The notes: a model not told the origin generated them from the sequence alone. DNA of 64,000 bases from Neobacillus terrae (GCF_011393025.1 NZ_JAAOEO010000005.1:297834-361833); one strand, 5' to 3'; shown: positions 26,660 through 36,039, counted from the first letter of the stretch. Translations and numbers: made by a program.

Positions 26660-26700
26660 AAAAGGGGGTTCCGAATACAGCATTCCGAACCCCCTTTTGT
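26660..26700. terminator. strong bidirectional terminator
   Basis: Long stem AAAGGGGGTTCCGAAT / ATTCCGAACCCCCTTT (one mismatch) with A-run and T-run flanks. It ends the acyl-CoA synthetase gene on the minus strand. Confidence 0.85.
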
Positions 26701-26763
26701 CGACAAACTTAAGCTTGGCAGATGGCAGCTAGACATTAGAACTCGTAACATTACTTGGATACT

Positions 26764-28356
26764 TTAATTAACTCTCTTCGGACCGCTCCAGTGCATTTCT
26801 CTTAAACGGTATTTTTGCAGTTTCCCTGTAGCGGTCTTTGGTAAAGATTCAACGAATTCAACAGCTTTCGGTGCTTTAAAGTGTGCCATTTCCGATCGGC
26901 AAAACTGTATAATCTCTTCTTCTGTAACATTTAAACCAGGTTTTAAAACAATAATAGCCAAAGGTACCTCGCCCCATTTTTCATCAGGAATGGCAATGAC
27001 CGCTGTTTCCAAAACAGCTGGATGTTTATAAAGAACTCCTTCTACTTCTGTAGAAGAAATATTTTCTCCTCCAGAAATAATTAAATCCTTAGCACGATCC
27101 CGTATTTCAATAAAACCGTCCGGATGAGTAACTGCCAAATCACCGGTATGGAACCAGCCATCTCTAATGGCCGCTGCTGTTGTAACAGGATCTTTATAAT
27201 AACCTTCCATTACTACGTTTCCACGTGTAATGATTTCACCTAGTTCTTCCCCGTTCCATGCCACTTCATCTCCATCCTGATGAACAACCTTTGTTTCTCC
27301 ATTAAAAGCAAGCTCAATTCCCTGTCTTGCCTTAATAGCTGCTTGTTCTTCTGGTGACATAGAGTTAAATTCCATTTTCCACTCGCAATAAAGAATAAAT
27401 GGGGAGGTTTCTGTCAGGCCGTAAACGTGCATCATATTTAAACCAAGAAGTTCCTGCGCTTTTTGAATTAATGCAGCGGCCGGTGGCGCCCCGGCGGTTG
27501 CCATGCGAGGATTTGTCTTAATTTCAACTTCCCTTGCCTTTGGTTCGTTCACCAGCATATTAACGACAGTAGGCGCTCCGCATAAAAGAGAAATGTTCTT
27601 CTTTTCAAATAGATCCAAAATAAGGGGAGGATCCACTTTCCTCAAACAAACGTGGGTGCCGCCTGAGGCGGTTAACGCCCATACCCCGCCCCAGCCATTC
27701 GCATGAAACATCGGCAAAGTGTGAAGATATACATCATCATGATCGACTCCCAAATGATACAAGAAATTAGCTGCATTTAAATAATTACTGCGATGAGTCA
27801 GCATAACCCCCTTTGGTTTAGAGGTTGTCCCGCTCGTATAATTTAAAGTGAGAAGCTGATTTTCATCAATTTCAACCTCAGGTAATTTAACAGTTGCCGG
27901 AGTATGCTGAAGAAAATCTTCGTAGTTTACACCACTTAAAGAGGTTTTTTGTCCCGGCACTGGGACAATTATAATTTGTTCAAGAGAAAGGTTCTCCACT
28001 ATTTTTTCTATAGGATCACAAAATTCCTCATCAACAATTAACATCTTTGCATCACTGTGCCGGATGATATACTCCAAATCGCCTGCTGAAAGACGATAAT
28101 TCAAAGGTACCATAACAGCTCCAAGTTGGCCGATGCCATAGAAACACTCCAGCATATAATGCGTGTTAGGCAGCATGACAGCAACATGCTCTCCCTTTCC
28201 TATTCCAGCATGAAATAAAGCAGCGGAAAGCTGATCCACTCTCTCTCCAAATTCTTTATATGTAAATTCCTTTTCACCATCAATAACAGCAATTTTATTA
28301 GGGTAATATTTGATTGCGCGCCTTTTCCAATCTAACGGGGTTAATGGGGATAACAT
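26764..28356 (-). CDS. AMP-binding long-chain acyl-CoA synthetase
   Basis: 530 aa, ATG 28356 behind AAGGAG. ANL-superfamily motifs: P-loop 'YTSGTTSKPKG' (173-183), 'MHVYGLTETSP' (~315), 'GWFHTGDLAVTHPDGFIEI' (~405) and the catalytic lysine in 'LPKTATGKLQKYRLRE' near the end. It activates a fatty acid with ATP and joins it to CoA. It ends the cluster with a second ligase on the same strand, but ~540 bp and a terminator separate the two, so they are not one operon. Confidence 0.93.
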   Translation of the reverse strand: MLSPLTPLDWKRRAIKYYPNKIAVIDGEKEFTYKEFGERVDQLSAALFHAGIGKGEHVAVMLPNTHYMLECFYGIGQLGAVMVPLNYRLSAGDLEYIIRHSDAKMLIVDEEFCDPIEKIVENLSLEQIIIVPVPGQKTSLSGVNYEDFLQHTPATVKLPEVEIDENQLLTLNYTSGTTSKPKGVMLTHRSNYLNAANFLYHLGVDHDDVYLHTLPMFHANGWGGVWALTASGGTHVCLRKVDPPLILDLFEKKNISLLCGAPTVVNMLVNEPKAREVEIKTNPRMATAGAPPAAALIQKAQELLGLNMMHVYGLTETSPFILYCEWKMEFNSMSPEEQAAIKARQGIELAFNGETKVVHQDGDEVAWNGEELGEIITRGNVVMEGYYKDPVTTAAAIRDGWFHTGDLAVTHPDGFIEIRDRAKDLIISGGENISSTEVEGVLYKHPAVLETAVIAIPDEKWGEVPLAIIVLKPGLNVTEEEIIQFCRSEMAHFKAPKAVEFVESLPKTATGKLQKYRLREMHWSGPKRVN

Positions 28357-28841
28357 TTAACCAACTCCTTTTATTAGATAATTTCAAATTCAACATTTTG
28401 CTTTTTAATGAGGTATTTTCATTAATATAGCCTTTGTTAAAGCACATGGTGATTTTAAGCAGATGGCGCGTGACTATACGAGAAAAGTAGTTCAAGGAAG
28501 ACATCTCTTGCATATAACGCTGAGGAGAAAGAAGAACTGAAGCACCTTATTCAGCTCTGACAATTGCTGTAGGACCTGACTTGAATCGTTCTTTACATTA
28601 AGTAGGACTAGCGGCCTCGAGGGTTAAGTGCTGAAGTTGAAAGGCTATCGAACCGTCCATGGATTACCTCCTTATATTTAATAGATTTTCATTCCAGTCA
28701 TGCTGAGGGTCCTTTTTCCCCTTTTTCTCTTTAAATCAGGATAACAGTCTCAAATGGCCTTTTAATGCAACATTTCATTCAAGAACATAAGTAATTATAT
28801 ATTGACAGAAAATTTTAAAAAATACAATTCTAATTCTGTTC
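28357..28841. other. intergenic region between two acyl-CoA synthetases
   Basis: No supported gene. Short frames in both strands lack ribosome sites and look like debris. A G+A-rich ribosome-like site near 28660 (minus) leads only to a 19-codon frame. Confidence 0.4.
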
Positions 28842-28873
28842 AAAAAAACAAGAGAGCCTTTTCAGCCCTCTTA
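28842..28873 (-). terminator. terminator of the second acyl-CoA synthetase
   Basis: Minus-strand stem AAGAGGGC/GCTCTCTT with a short loop, followed by GTTTTTTTG. Confidence 0.8.
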
Positions 28874-28898
28874 AGTGTGTTATATCTTGTTTTTAAAA

Positions 28899-30467
28899 TT
28901 AAAGGTTGCGTAAATCTACACGTTTAATTTTACCGGAATCTGTTTTTGGAAGAGCTTCAATAAATTGAATGATTCTTGGGTATTTATATGGAGCAGTTAA
29001 CTTTTTAACAAATTGCTGGATCTCTTTAACCAACTGATCATTTCCTGAAATTCCATCTTTTAATACCACAAAGGCCTTAACAAGGTTACCCCTGACCGGA
29101 TCTGGAGCAGCTACTACGGCACATTCTTTGACTGCATTGTGTTTCATTAATGCTTCTTCTACCTCGAATGGCCCTATGGTATAACCCGAACTAATGATGA
29201 CATCATCATTTCTGCCTTGGAACCAAAAGTAATTATCCTTATCCTTGGAGGCCCTGTCCCCTGTTAAAAAGTAGTTACCAAGATATGCCTCATTCGTCTT
29301 TTCCGTATTTTTATAATATAGCTTAAAGAGAGCAGGAAAATCCTTTCGAATCGCAATTGTTCCAATTTCATTGAAAGGAAGTGGATTTCCTTCCTGATCA
29401 ACTACCTCAATAAATTCTTTTAGCAACGGTTGTCCCATGGAACCAATCTTTTCAGGGTCCACATTTAAATTTGCAATAAGCAGTGTGCTTTCTGTCTGGC
29501 CATAGCCATCACGAATCTGAATGTCAAAAACATTCTTAAAGACATCTATAACCTCTCTGTTCAAAGCTTCACCTGCAGAAACAGCTGTATGTAAATTAGA
29601 CAAATCAAAATCTCTAATTTCTTCCAATTTAGCCATCATCCGATACTCAGTCGGTGTACAGCATAGAACATTAATTTGGTTATCCTGCAGAAGCTGCAAA
29701 TATTTACGCGGGCTGAACCTTCCATTATAAAGATAGCCCGTTGCACCGGATCCCAGAATGGAGAGGAACGGACTCCAGACCCATTTTTGCCAGCCTGGTG
29801 CAGCAGTTGCCCAAACGGTATCATCCTCGCTAATATTCAGCCATTTTGTAGCAGCTGTTCTTAAGTGAGCATATCCCCAGCCATGGCTGTGAACCACACC
29901 TTTTGGCATTCCAGTGGTTCCTGAGGTATAAGCAAGGAAAGCATAATCTTCCTTAAATGTATCAACGGTAGTGAAGGTATCGGATTTCCCTTCCATCATA
30001 TCTTCAATTAGCTTCCAGCCTGGAACCACTTCACCAAAGGTAATCATATGCTCGAGAAATGGCGTTTCTTCTTCTATTTTTTCAAATTCAGTTACAAATG
30101 GATGGTAAGCAATAACCGCTTTGGCTTCTGAGTGATTGAGACGGTAGCTCAAATCCTTAGCACGGAGTAATTCAGAAGCAGCACTAATAACCAATCCTGC
30201 TTTTAAGCATGCCAAATAAATGAAATATGATTCTATAAGGCGGGTTGTCATAACGACTACCCGATCCCCTTTCTTTAACCCAAGCTCTGTTAATCCATTT
30301 GCAAACTGATTGGCCTTTTTAATTAGTTCAGAATATGTAATGGTTAATTTTACTCCTGTGTCATTCTCAAGAATTAAAGCAGTCTTTTCAGAAAAATAAC
30401 GATCAATCTCATTTGCAATATTGTACTTTTCAGGTGCAATTAAAGTATGTAATTCCAAGTTTGTCAT
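28899..30467 (-). CDS. acyl-CoA synthetase, MbcS/YtcI (medium/branched-chain) type
   Basis: 522 aa from ATG 30467, which has AAGGA eight bases upstream; the frame is open 11 codons further up, and a TTG three codons in is also possible. ANL motifs: 'FLAYTSGTTGMPKGVVHSHG', 'IRDGYGQTESTLLI', 'YFLTGDRASKDKDNYFWFQG', 'LPKTDSGKIKRVDLR'. 'APGWQKWVWSPF' is typical of the acetate/medium-chain (AcsM) branch. It probably activates short, medium or branched carboxylic acids. Single gene. Confidence 0.9.
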   Translation of the reverse strand: MTNLELHTLIAPEKYNIANEIDRYFSEKTALILENDTGVKLTITYSELIKKANQFANGLTELGLKKGDRVVVMTTRLIESYFIYLACLKAGLVISAASELLRAKDLSYRLNHSEAKAVIAYHPFVTEFEKIEEETPFLEHMITFGEVVPGWKLIEDMMEGKSDTFTTVDTFKEDYAFLAYTSGTTGMPKGVVHSHGWGYAHLRTAATKWLNISEDDTVWATAAPGWQKWVWSPFLSILGSGATGYLYNGRFSPRKYLQLLQDNQINVLCCTPTEYRMMAKLEEIRDFDLSNLHTAVSAGEALNREVIDVFKNVFDIQIRDGYGQTESTLLIANLNVDPEKIGSMGQPLLKEFIEVVDQEGNPLPFNEIGTIAIRKDFPALFKLYYKNTEKTNEAYLGNYFLTGDRASKDKDNYFWFQGRNDDVIISSGYTIGPFEVEEALMKHNAVKECAVVAAPDPVRGNLVKAFVVLKDGISGNDQLVKEIQQFVKKLTAPYKYPRIIQFIEALPKTDSGKIKRVDLRNL

Positions 30468-30500
30468 CCTTCTTTTCCTTGAATTTAAATATATTGGCAT

Positions 30501-30740
30501 CTAAGAGGTGCCATACTTTCTATTTTGTGTAAGAAACCCTAAAGTTAATCCTGTTTTAACAGTATAACATCTAGTGCTAATACTTGGTACTAATTTGATT
30601 TTAGACTTTGTTATTCCTTCTAATAGTTAATAAGAATATAATACTTTGTTCATTATTTGTTCATAAAAATCCTTTAATATTAATTTTGTTGCTAGGACAC
30701 AAGCAATGCTTAATCATTTTCCCCCTTTTTTATATAAAGA
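30501..30740. other. AT-rich region ahead of an orphan terminator
   Basis: Contains TATAAT at 30637 without a matching -35 and no ribosome site. No protein gene is supported. It may encode a short transcript ending at the terminator at 30741-30775. Confidence 0.35.
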
Positions 30741-30776
30741 GCTTGGCACCATCTGTGATGGTGCCAAGTTTTTTGT
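30741..30776 (+). terminator. strong orphan terminator on the plus strand
   Basis: Perfect 12-bp stem CTTGGCACCATC/GATGGTGCCAAG with loop TGT, followed by TTTTTTGTTT. No plus-strand gene lies upstream for several kilobases. Confidence 0.85.
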
Positions 30777-30789
30777 TTACATTGTTTCT

Positions 30790-30955
30790 TTAACAGTATC
30801 CGCTCCCTTTCAGCGGAATTACTGCCAAGCCTCCTCGCTCGTTCCTCACTGCAGGATCATGACAGTCGTTTTCCGCAAAACATTAAATAATCACCTCACG
30901 ACGCGAAGTCGAATGCATTTTCGAGGAGTATCTCGGATTCAATGCATACTCTTTT
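30790..30955 (+). repeat. second dispersed repeat family, diverged copy 2
   Basis: Shares ATTTTCGAGGAGTATCTCG-type blocks and a TCCGCTCCC...GCGGAA hairpin with the copy at 26.0 kb, but is strongly diverged. No gene. Confidence 0.4.
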
Positions 30956-31033
30956 GTGAAAAAAACAATAAAATTAAACTAGAACGCTAAGGGATTTTTC
31001 ATTAAAATGTTAATTAAAGGAGGATTGAAGATT

Positions 31034-31567
31034 ATGGATTTAAAATATGAAATTATTTCTGACGAGGAAATTGAATCCTGCAGAGATTTGTGCAACGAAC
31101 TCATGGCTTTCCAAAAATCAAAGGCTTACATAACACCAGAACGTTTTGACAGCATGAATTTTGAAACACGGATGGTACCTTCTGTTAAAAGCGCCCTAAA
31201 AAATTACACTGTTATTGTTAAAGATGGGGAGAAAATAGTGGCTTATGTTTATTCCAATATCTCTCCAAAAGAGGCATATTCAAACGATTTCGCCACATTT
31301 TTTGACCTTTCTTCTGTCAACAACAATAATGTAGGTTGTTTATCCCAATTTTATATTAAAGATGAGTACAGAAAATATGGAATTGGGTCTAAGCTTTTCA
31401 ACATGTCTATGGATTGGCTGAAGCAATATGATGATGTAGATGATTATTTTATTTTCGTATCAAATGGGAACACAAACGCTCTCGAATTCTATAAAGCAAA
31501 AGGCTTTCATGTTAGCCATAATATTTTGGATGGTTTTATAACAGTTTTACGAAAAAAGGCCGAGTAA
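31034..31567 (+). CDS. GNAT-family N-acetyltransferase
   Basis: 177 aa from ATG 31034, ten bases after AAAGGAGG; the frame is open nine codons further up. The acetyl-CoA site is 'LSQFYIKDEYRKYGIGSKLF' (R/Q-x-x-G-x-G/A type) and the C-terminal 'SNGNTNALEFYKAKGFHV' completes the GNAT fold. The acceptor substrate is unknown. Single gene. Confidence 0.88.
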   Translation: MDLKYEIISDEEIESCRDLCNELMAFQKSKAYITPERFDSMNFETRMVPSVKSALKNYTVIVKDGEKIVAYVYSNISPKEAYSNDFATFFDLSSVNNNNVGCLSQFYIKDEYRKYGIGSKLFNMSMDWLKQYDDVDDYFIFVSNGNTNALEFYKAKGFHVSHNILDGFITVLRKKAE

Positions 31568-31686
31568 AGTACTATACCTCATTTAAGAAAATCACTCTTA
31601 TCCTCTCTTTTGTTTGTTCATAAGCAATACGGAAATGCCATAAACATTAGAAGTCTATGGTTATTTTCAATAAAGGGGGCATAAAA

Positions 31687-32484
31687 GTGAATGATGTTTT
31701 TGAGACAGCTGCAAGAAATGAACATCTTTTCTGGCTTCAAATATTAGGTGATCATTCCCGGTTTATTCTAGGGGCTTTATCACCCGTTCAGCAAGCGGAG
31801 ATTGAAAAAGCTTCGATGTTTATCCAGATATTTGATACCCTTCTGGATCAGGCAAAATCAATGAATCCTATGCAAATAGCGGCAACTGCTGAAAGTCAGG
31901 TCTTAAATCTTAGAGAATTTAAACTTGAATTATTAAGGAAACATCTTGTCGGGAAGATAAAAATTCACCTTTCGCCCACCTTTATTAATCATATGGTCAA
32001 TGAATTAGAGGAATATGTAAGAATTATCAACTATTTAAAATCCGGGCAAGTTCCCCCTGTTTATCATGAACTGCATCATCATCTCCTTTGGCTTTTGGAC
32101 GCGGCCGGTCATTCGGATGCCATTTCAGCCAATTTAGATGCTGCAGAAAAGATATTACGAACTAATAGTGAATTATTTACGAAGCAATTTGAGAATTTTT
32201 ATCTTAAGGCTGTTGAAATGGCAGGTTACTTAAGAATTAATCTGACTACCTTTCCCGCTCTGGCAAAATTCAATTCTGATATCCAGCTAGAAATAAAGTT
32301 ATTCCAAAACTTTTTAAACGAAATAGAAGAACTTAGGTTAAGCAAGCAAGCATTGGGAACATTCGCTCCGTTGATGGCTGACCATATGTTTCGGGAAGAA
32401 TGTTATTATCTAACGAAGTTAGCACAATCCGCGAATCTTGATATGCCAAACTGTAATCCTTCAAAACCCCGATTAGAAGATTAA
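31687..32484 (+). CDS. DUF2935 helical metal-binding protein
   Basis: 265 aa, GTG 31687 seven bases after AAGGGGG; the frame is open ten codons further up. Two similar four-helix units: the first starts 'AARNEHLFWLQILGDHSRFI', the second carries 'YHELHHHLLWLLDAAGHSDAI' and 'MADHMFREECYYLTKLA'. The repeated E-H and H-x3-H residues suggest a di-metal bundle. Members are common in spore formers; function unknown. A terminator follows. Confidence 0.88.
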   Translation: MNDVFETAARNEHLFWLQILGDHSRFILGALSPVQQAEIEKASMFIQIFDTLLDQAKSMNPMQIAATAESQVLNLREFKLELLRKHLVGKIKIHLSPTFINHMVNELEEYVRIINYLKSGQVPPVYHELHHHLLWLLDAAGHSDAISANLDAAEKILRTNSELFTKQFENFYLKAVEMAGYLRINLTTFPALAKFNSDIQLEIKLFQNFLNEIEELRLSKQALGTFAPLMADHMFREECYYLTKLAQSANLDMPNCNPSKPRLED

Positions 32485-32488
32485 TTGA

Positions 32489-32526
32489 TAAAAGTGCTGG
32501 GGAAACAAACCCTCAGCACTTTATTC
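32489..32526 (+). terminator. terminator between DUF2935 and TauE/SafE genes
   Basis: Stem AAAGTGCTG/CAGCACTTT with T-rich tail; converging genes share it. Confidence 0.8.
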
Positions 32527-32529
32527 ATT

Positions 32530-33420
32530 TTATTCTCCTAAAGAAATGCTATTCATATTTCCTTTTCGCAGCTTTATTACCACATTTACGATGGCAGCCA
32601 GCCAAAGAAGAGACAGGCAGAGATACGTATAAATGCTTGCGGTGTGGGAAATGTTCATTGTTCCAAGAAGTGTTCTTATATTAGTGATAATAATAATCCC
32701 TCCAACCAAAACTCCTAAAAGTTTGGTTGGAATAATCCGGACAAGCCATGCTGCGATTGGGGCAGCGATTATACCGCCGATCATTAACGCAAGCACCCAC
32801 TGGATATTAATTTCTGTCCATCCTAATGTGATAAGGAAGCCTAATGTAGAGGATACTGCAACTGCGAACTCACTTGTATCAACAGACCCGATTACTTTTC
32901 GGGGCTCCATGCTGTTGCTCGTAAGTAAGACAGGTGTAGCGATTGGTCCCCAGCCTCCACCTCCAGTTGAATCCATGAAACCTGCAATAAATCCAAGAGG
33001 CAGCAGCTGTTTTCCTGAGATGTTTTGTTTAGTTGCAGCAGTTTGTTTGAAAATAAGAAAACGGTAAATGACATAGAAGCCTAATAGAAGGAGAAAAAAA
33101 GAAATATAAGGTTTTATCAGGTTCCCCGGTATACTTCCTAAAAAGCAGGCCCCTAGAAAAGCTCCGATGGAACCAGGCAAAATTAATCTTAAAACTACTT
33201 GTTTATCAACATTTTTAAATCGCAAATGTGAAACGCCAGACGCCGCAGTTGTAACTACCTCTGCCATATGAACAGATGCTGAAACCACTGCTGGTGCAAT
33301 CCCGTACATGAGCAAAAGCGAGGACGAAGTAACCCCATATGCCATTCCTAAAGAACCATCCACCAACTGTGCCGCAAGGCCAATAAGTGCCAGGACAACC
33401 AACCTTCTCAAAGCAAACAC
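32530..33420 (-). CDS. TauE/SafE (TSUP) sulfite/anion exporter
   Basis: 296 aa with eight or nine membrane helices in two repeats: 'LVDGSLGMAYGVTSSSLLL' in the first and 'GFMDSTGGGGWGPIATPVLL' in the second, both signatures of the TSUP family. It probably exports sulfite or related sulfur compounds. It is transcribed divergently from an Rrf2 regulator with a ~165-bp gap, an arrangement that suggests control by that regulator. Confidence 0.92.
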   Translation of the reverse strand: MFALRRLVVLALIGLAAQLVDGSLGMAYGVTSSSLLLMYGIAPAVVSASVHMAEVVTTAASGVSHLRFKNVDKQVVLRLILPGSIGAFLGACFLGSIPGNLIKPYISFFLLLLGFYVIYRFLIFKQTAATKQNISGKQLLPLGFIAGFMDSTGGGGWGPIATPVLLTSNSMEPRKVIGSVDTSEFAVAVSSTLGFLITLGWTEINIQWVLALMIGGIIAAPIAAWLVRIIPTKLLGVLVGGIIIITNIRTLLGTMNISHTASIYTYLCLSLLWLAAIVNVVIKLRKGNMNSISLGE

Positions 33421-33498
33421 TCCTTTTTTTATTTAAACCTGAATAGAATAGATAAAAGGATTTTTATTTAACTGATTGTTGACTAATCTAATCAAGTT

Positions 33499-33569
33499 TT
33501 TAACCTAAATTATGTCGAAAAGGATGAGTGGGTTCTTTATGACAGTGAAAATAGGCATTTAACCTATAT
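33499..33569. promoter_or_regulatory. paired TTTAACCTA(A/T)AT motifs between TSUP and Rrf2 genes
   Basis: TTTAACCTAAAT at 33499-33510 and TTTAACCTATAT at 33558-33569 are direct repeats 59 bp apart. A TTGACT hexamer lies at 33478-33483. They are candidate binding sites for the Rrf2 regulator (inference). Confidence 0.35.
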
Positions 33570-33584
33570 TCCAGGGGGGTTCAA

Positions 33585-34004
33585 ATGAAAATCTCAACCA
33601 GAGGAGAGTATGCCTTAAGGGCTTTAATTTATCTCGGAACACGCAAAGATACCCTTACACCCATTGGAGAAATATCGGAAAAGACTTTGGTTCCTATTCC
33701 ATACTTAGAACAAATTCTTTTACAGCTTAAGAGAAATAGTTATGTTGAAACCAAGAGAGGTGTAGGCGGAGGGTATAAACTAAGCAAAGAAAAAAACGAG
33801 GTGATTATCGGTGAAGTAATTAGGAAATTGGATGGCCCACTTGCACCTATGGGCTGCGTAAGTATTACCTCTTATGAAAGCTGCCCTTTAGAAGAGGCTT
33901 GTATGCTTAAACCCTTGTGGGCCTTAGTAAGAGATACGATTGCCGAGATGCTGGATCGAACAACCTTAGAGGATTTGATTAAGGGCAGGTTAAAGCAGGA
34001 ATAA
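33585..34004 (+). CDS. Rrf2-family transcriptional regulator with Fe-S-type cysteines
   Basis: 139 aa, ATG 33585 behind GGGGGG. Winged helix at the N-terminus ('MKISTRGEYALRALIYL', 'SYVETKRGVGGGYKLSK'), dimer helix and a cysteine trio C91-x8-C100-x5-C106, as in iron-sulfur Rrf2 sensors such as IscR and NsrR. CymR-type members control sulfur metabolism. Its position opposite a sulfite exporter suggests it senses sulfur or redox state and controls that gene (inference). Confidence 0.92.
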   Translation: MKISTRGEYALRALIYLGTRKDTLTPIGEISEKTLVPIPYLEQILLQLKRNSYVETKRGVGGGYKLSKEKNEVIIGEVIRKLDGPLAPMGCVSITSYESCPLEEACMLKPLWALVRDTIAEMLDRTTLEDLIKGRLKQE

Positions 34005-34089
34005 GCAAAAGGCTGCAAATGTCATGATATAAATACTTAGGAATAAAAAACTTTTTTAATCAAATCCTATCTTATTGGGAGGTGATAAG

Positions 34090-34299
34090 ATGGCAAACCA
34101 ACAAAACCGTAACCAGCAGGACAACCAAGTAACCGAGGGCATTAAGGAAACTGCGGGGGCTGCTTTCCATGCTGTTCACAGTGCATTAGAAACAACGGAG
34201 AATGCCGCAATGAGTGCAGTAGATGCTACATCAAACGCGGTAAACGCAGCCGCTGAAGGTGCAAAGAATATGGTTAACAAAAACGAAGAAAATGAATGA
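34090..34299 (+). CDS. small Ala/Asn-rich hydrophilic protein
   Basis: 69 aa from ATG 34090, right behind GGGAGGTGATAAG. It is low-complexity and helical: 'GAAFHAVHSALETTENAAMS' followed by 'VDATSNAVNAAAEGAKNMV'. The pattern of alanine repeats with charged ends is like LEA-type or spore hydrophilins (inference). Single gene with its own terminator. Confidence 0.6.
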   Translation: MANQQNRNQQDNQVTEGIKETAGAAFHAVHSALETTENAAMSAVDATSNAVNAAAEGAKNMVNKNEENE

Positions 34300-34406
34300 A
34301 TCCTTCAATTTTCAGAGATAGGGATAAAATAAATTCCTTTTTTGACTGTCAGAATGAAGCATTTTATAATAATTAATGCAAGAACATTGTAGAAGGACAA
34401 TAAGCA

Positions 34407-34444
34407 AAACCACAGGAATTTTCTCCCGTGGTTTTTTCTTTTTG
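34407..34444 (+). terminator. terminator of the Ala-rich gene
   Basis: Stem AACCAC-GG/CC-GTGGTT with a loop, then TTTTTCTTTTT. Confidence 0.8.
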
Positions 34445-34481
34445 CATATTTAAAGATTAGAGTGATAAACCTGATTCCTTT

Positions 34482-34844
34482 TTAAAACTCTCCGTCAAAT
34501 GGTTGAAAAGGAATATTTAATCTGTTTTCTACCGCCCGAAGACGCTGATTTACTCTTTGCAGGCGCCGCTGAATCCGTTCAATTTCTTTTGATTGCCGTT
34601 CATTTTCTCTTTCAAGCTGATTCAGCCGACGGTTAAGCTGCTGCCATTGGGGCAACTGAAATAGTTGCGAGAATTGCTGTTGTCTGTTTGGATCGTAATT
34701 ATAAAGTTCTGGCTGTACCAAATAGTTCATTTCATAATTTTGTTCTGGCTGTGCATATTGATTATAGTCATATTGCTCAGGCTGTACAAATGGATTAATG
34801 TCATACTGTCCTGGAGTCATATGATAATTTCCATAGTGATACAT
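34482..34844 (-). CDS. Tyr/Pro/Gln-rich coiled-coil protein (possible spore coat component)
   Basis: 120 aa, ATG 34844 behind GGGAGAG. The N-terminal half is rich in Tyr, Pro, Gln and Asn ('GQYDINPFVQPEQYDYNQY' with repeated xQPEx-Y blocks). The C-terminal half is a long coiled coil ('RRLNQLERENERQSKEIERI'). This mix is common in spore coat and crust proteins of bacilli (inference). No named family is recognised. Confidence 0.6.
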   Translation of the reverse strand: MYHYGNYHMTPGQYDINPFVQPEQYDYNQYAQPEQNYEMNYLVQPELYNYDPNRQQQFSQLFQLPQWQQLNRRLNQLERENERQSKEIERIQRRLQRVNQRLRAVENRLNIPFQPFDGEF

Positions 34845-34979
34845 TTAGGCATCTCTCCCTTGGGTTAAATACCCTATAGATTATGTAGCCCGCAGAAGTA
34901 TGAAACGGCATGTGCCCAGTATTTTCTTTAAACCTTTATAAACAGGGAAAAAGCATTCCATATGGATTCGCCGGACAAT

Positions 34980-35306
34980 TTATGACTGTTTCTCTTCTAT
35001 TTGCTTCCTTATCTTTTCAAGTTCTTTCAATGACAGTTCACCTAATGATTTTTTAATTTCTTCCTCAATATGTTTTCTGTTATTTTCTCTATAAAGCTCC
35101 CACCACTTGCGCAGGCCTTCAGTTTTATCAAGAATGTACTCAATGTCTATCTCTACTACTTCTTCATCTGAAATATAATTTAACACGGCACCCAACATTC
35201 GATTCAGATTTTCTACTTCAGAATTATTGTTTTTTTCGGTTTCAGGAAAAAGTTCTTTTACTTTATCTTCCGATATATCCTCACTGGCTGCGTTTTTTCT
35301 TGGCAT
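34980..35306 (-). CDS. 108-aa charged helical protein of unknown function
   Basis: ATG 35306 follows AGGAGGAG; the longer frame to 35369 has no ribosome site. The N-terminus is basic ('MPRKNAASEDISEDKVKEL'), the middle holds 'NRMLGAVLNYISDEEVVEID' and the end is a glutamate/lysine coiled coil. No family name can be given. Single gene. Confidence 0.6.
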   Translation of the reverse strand: MPRKNAASEDISEDKVKELFPETEKNNNSEVENLNRMLGAVLNYISDEEVVEIDIEYILDKTEGLRKWWELYRENNRKHIEEEIKKSLGELSLKELEKIRKQIEEKQS

Positions 35307-35449
35307 TTTTCTCCTCCTGCTCGAATTCCCTCTAGTTGCCTTTAGTATTACCATTTGCTGATTTAACATTTTCTAATTAAACAGCAATACGATTGTTATT
35401 TTTCTATACTATAGGCAAACTAATGGAAACTATTTATGGAGGATATAAT

Positions 35450-35928
35450 ATGGGGAAGAAAAGTGAAAAATATGTATTAAAACTTCTTTTTGTCATAGGT
35501 ATTGGTCTCTTTCTTAATTTAATAATAAAACCTCCAATTAAAGAATGGTTACTTGTTTTTTATTAAAAAGCTATTATGCTTCCTTCCTTGATAATGTTTT
35601 AGTCAAAAAAGGTTATTTAAAATACCCGATCCATTTATTTAAAACGTTTGACATAAGTGTTTTGTTTAGTTATCTTCTTTTTCCTGTAAGCTGTATTTAT
35701 TACAATCAATTAACCCAAAAATCAGGAGTATTCGGTATTATTTTTAAAGGCTTACTTTTTAGCGCACCATCGGCTCTTGCAGAATCTTAGATTGAAAAAA
35801 ACACGCAATTAATTAAATATAAAAAAAGCTGGACTTCGGTACACAGTTTTATTTCTATCTTCTTCTCTTTTGTTATAGTCAGATTTACTATGTCCTTCAT
35901 TAAAAAATTTTCAGCAAAACAAGCATGA
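35450..35928 (+). pseudogene. CBO0543-like membrane protein, frameshift plus stop
   Basis: ATG 35450 behind TGGAGG opens 'KLLFVIGIGLFLNLIIKP' and stops at 35563. A +1 frame continues 'LKSYYASFLDNVLVKKGYL' and 'LFPVSCIYYNQLTQKS', then meets TAG at 35788 where a Trp is expected, and goes on to 35928 with 'KYKKSWTSVHSFIS'. The rebuilt protein of ~159 aa resembles CBO0543-family membrane proteins. Two lesions make sequencing error alone less likely. Confidence 0.65.
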
Positions 35929-35952
35929 TTAGCTAACTATAAAAAATGTGAA

Positions 35953-36008
35953 AAAACCAACACGCAGTGAGCTTCTTATAGCTCTCTTACCTGTTGGTTT
36001 TTTAATTT
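35953..36008. terminator. bidirectional terminator
   Basis: AAAAAACCAACA and TGTTGGTTTTTT arms with an inner stem GAGCTTCT.../...AGCTCTC, T-rich on both strands. Confidence 0.6.
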
Positions 36009-36039
36009 TTGGCTTTTTATGCTTGTCTCTTTATCTCCG

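Noticed and set aside
28640..28680. Minus-strand ribosome site (GGAGGTAATCC) with a 19-codon frame
   Set aside because: Too short, no family and no conservation that can be seen; treated as debris.
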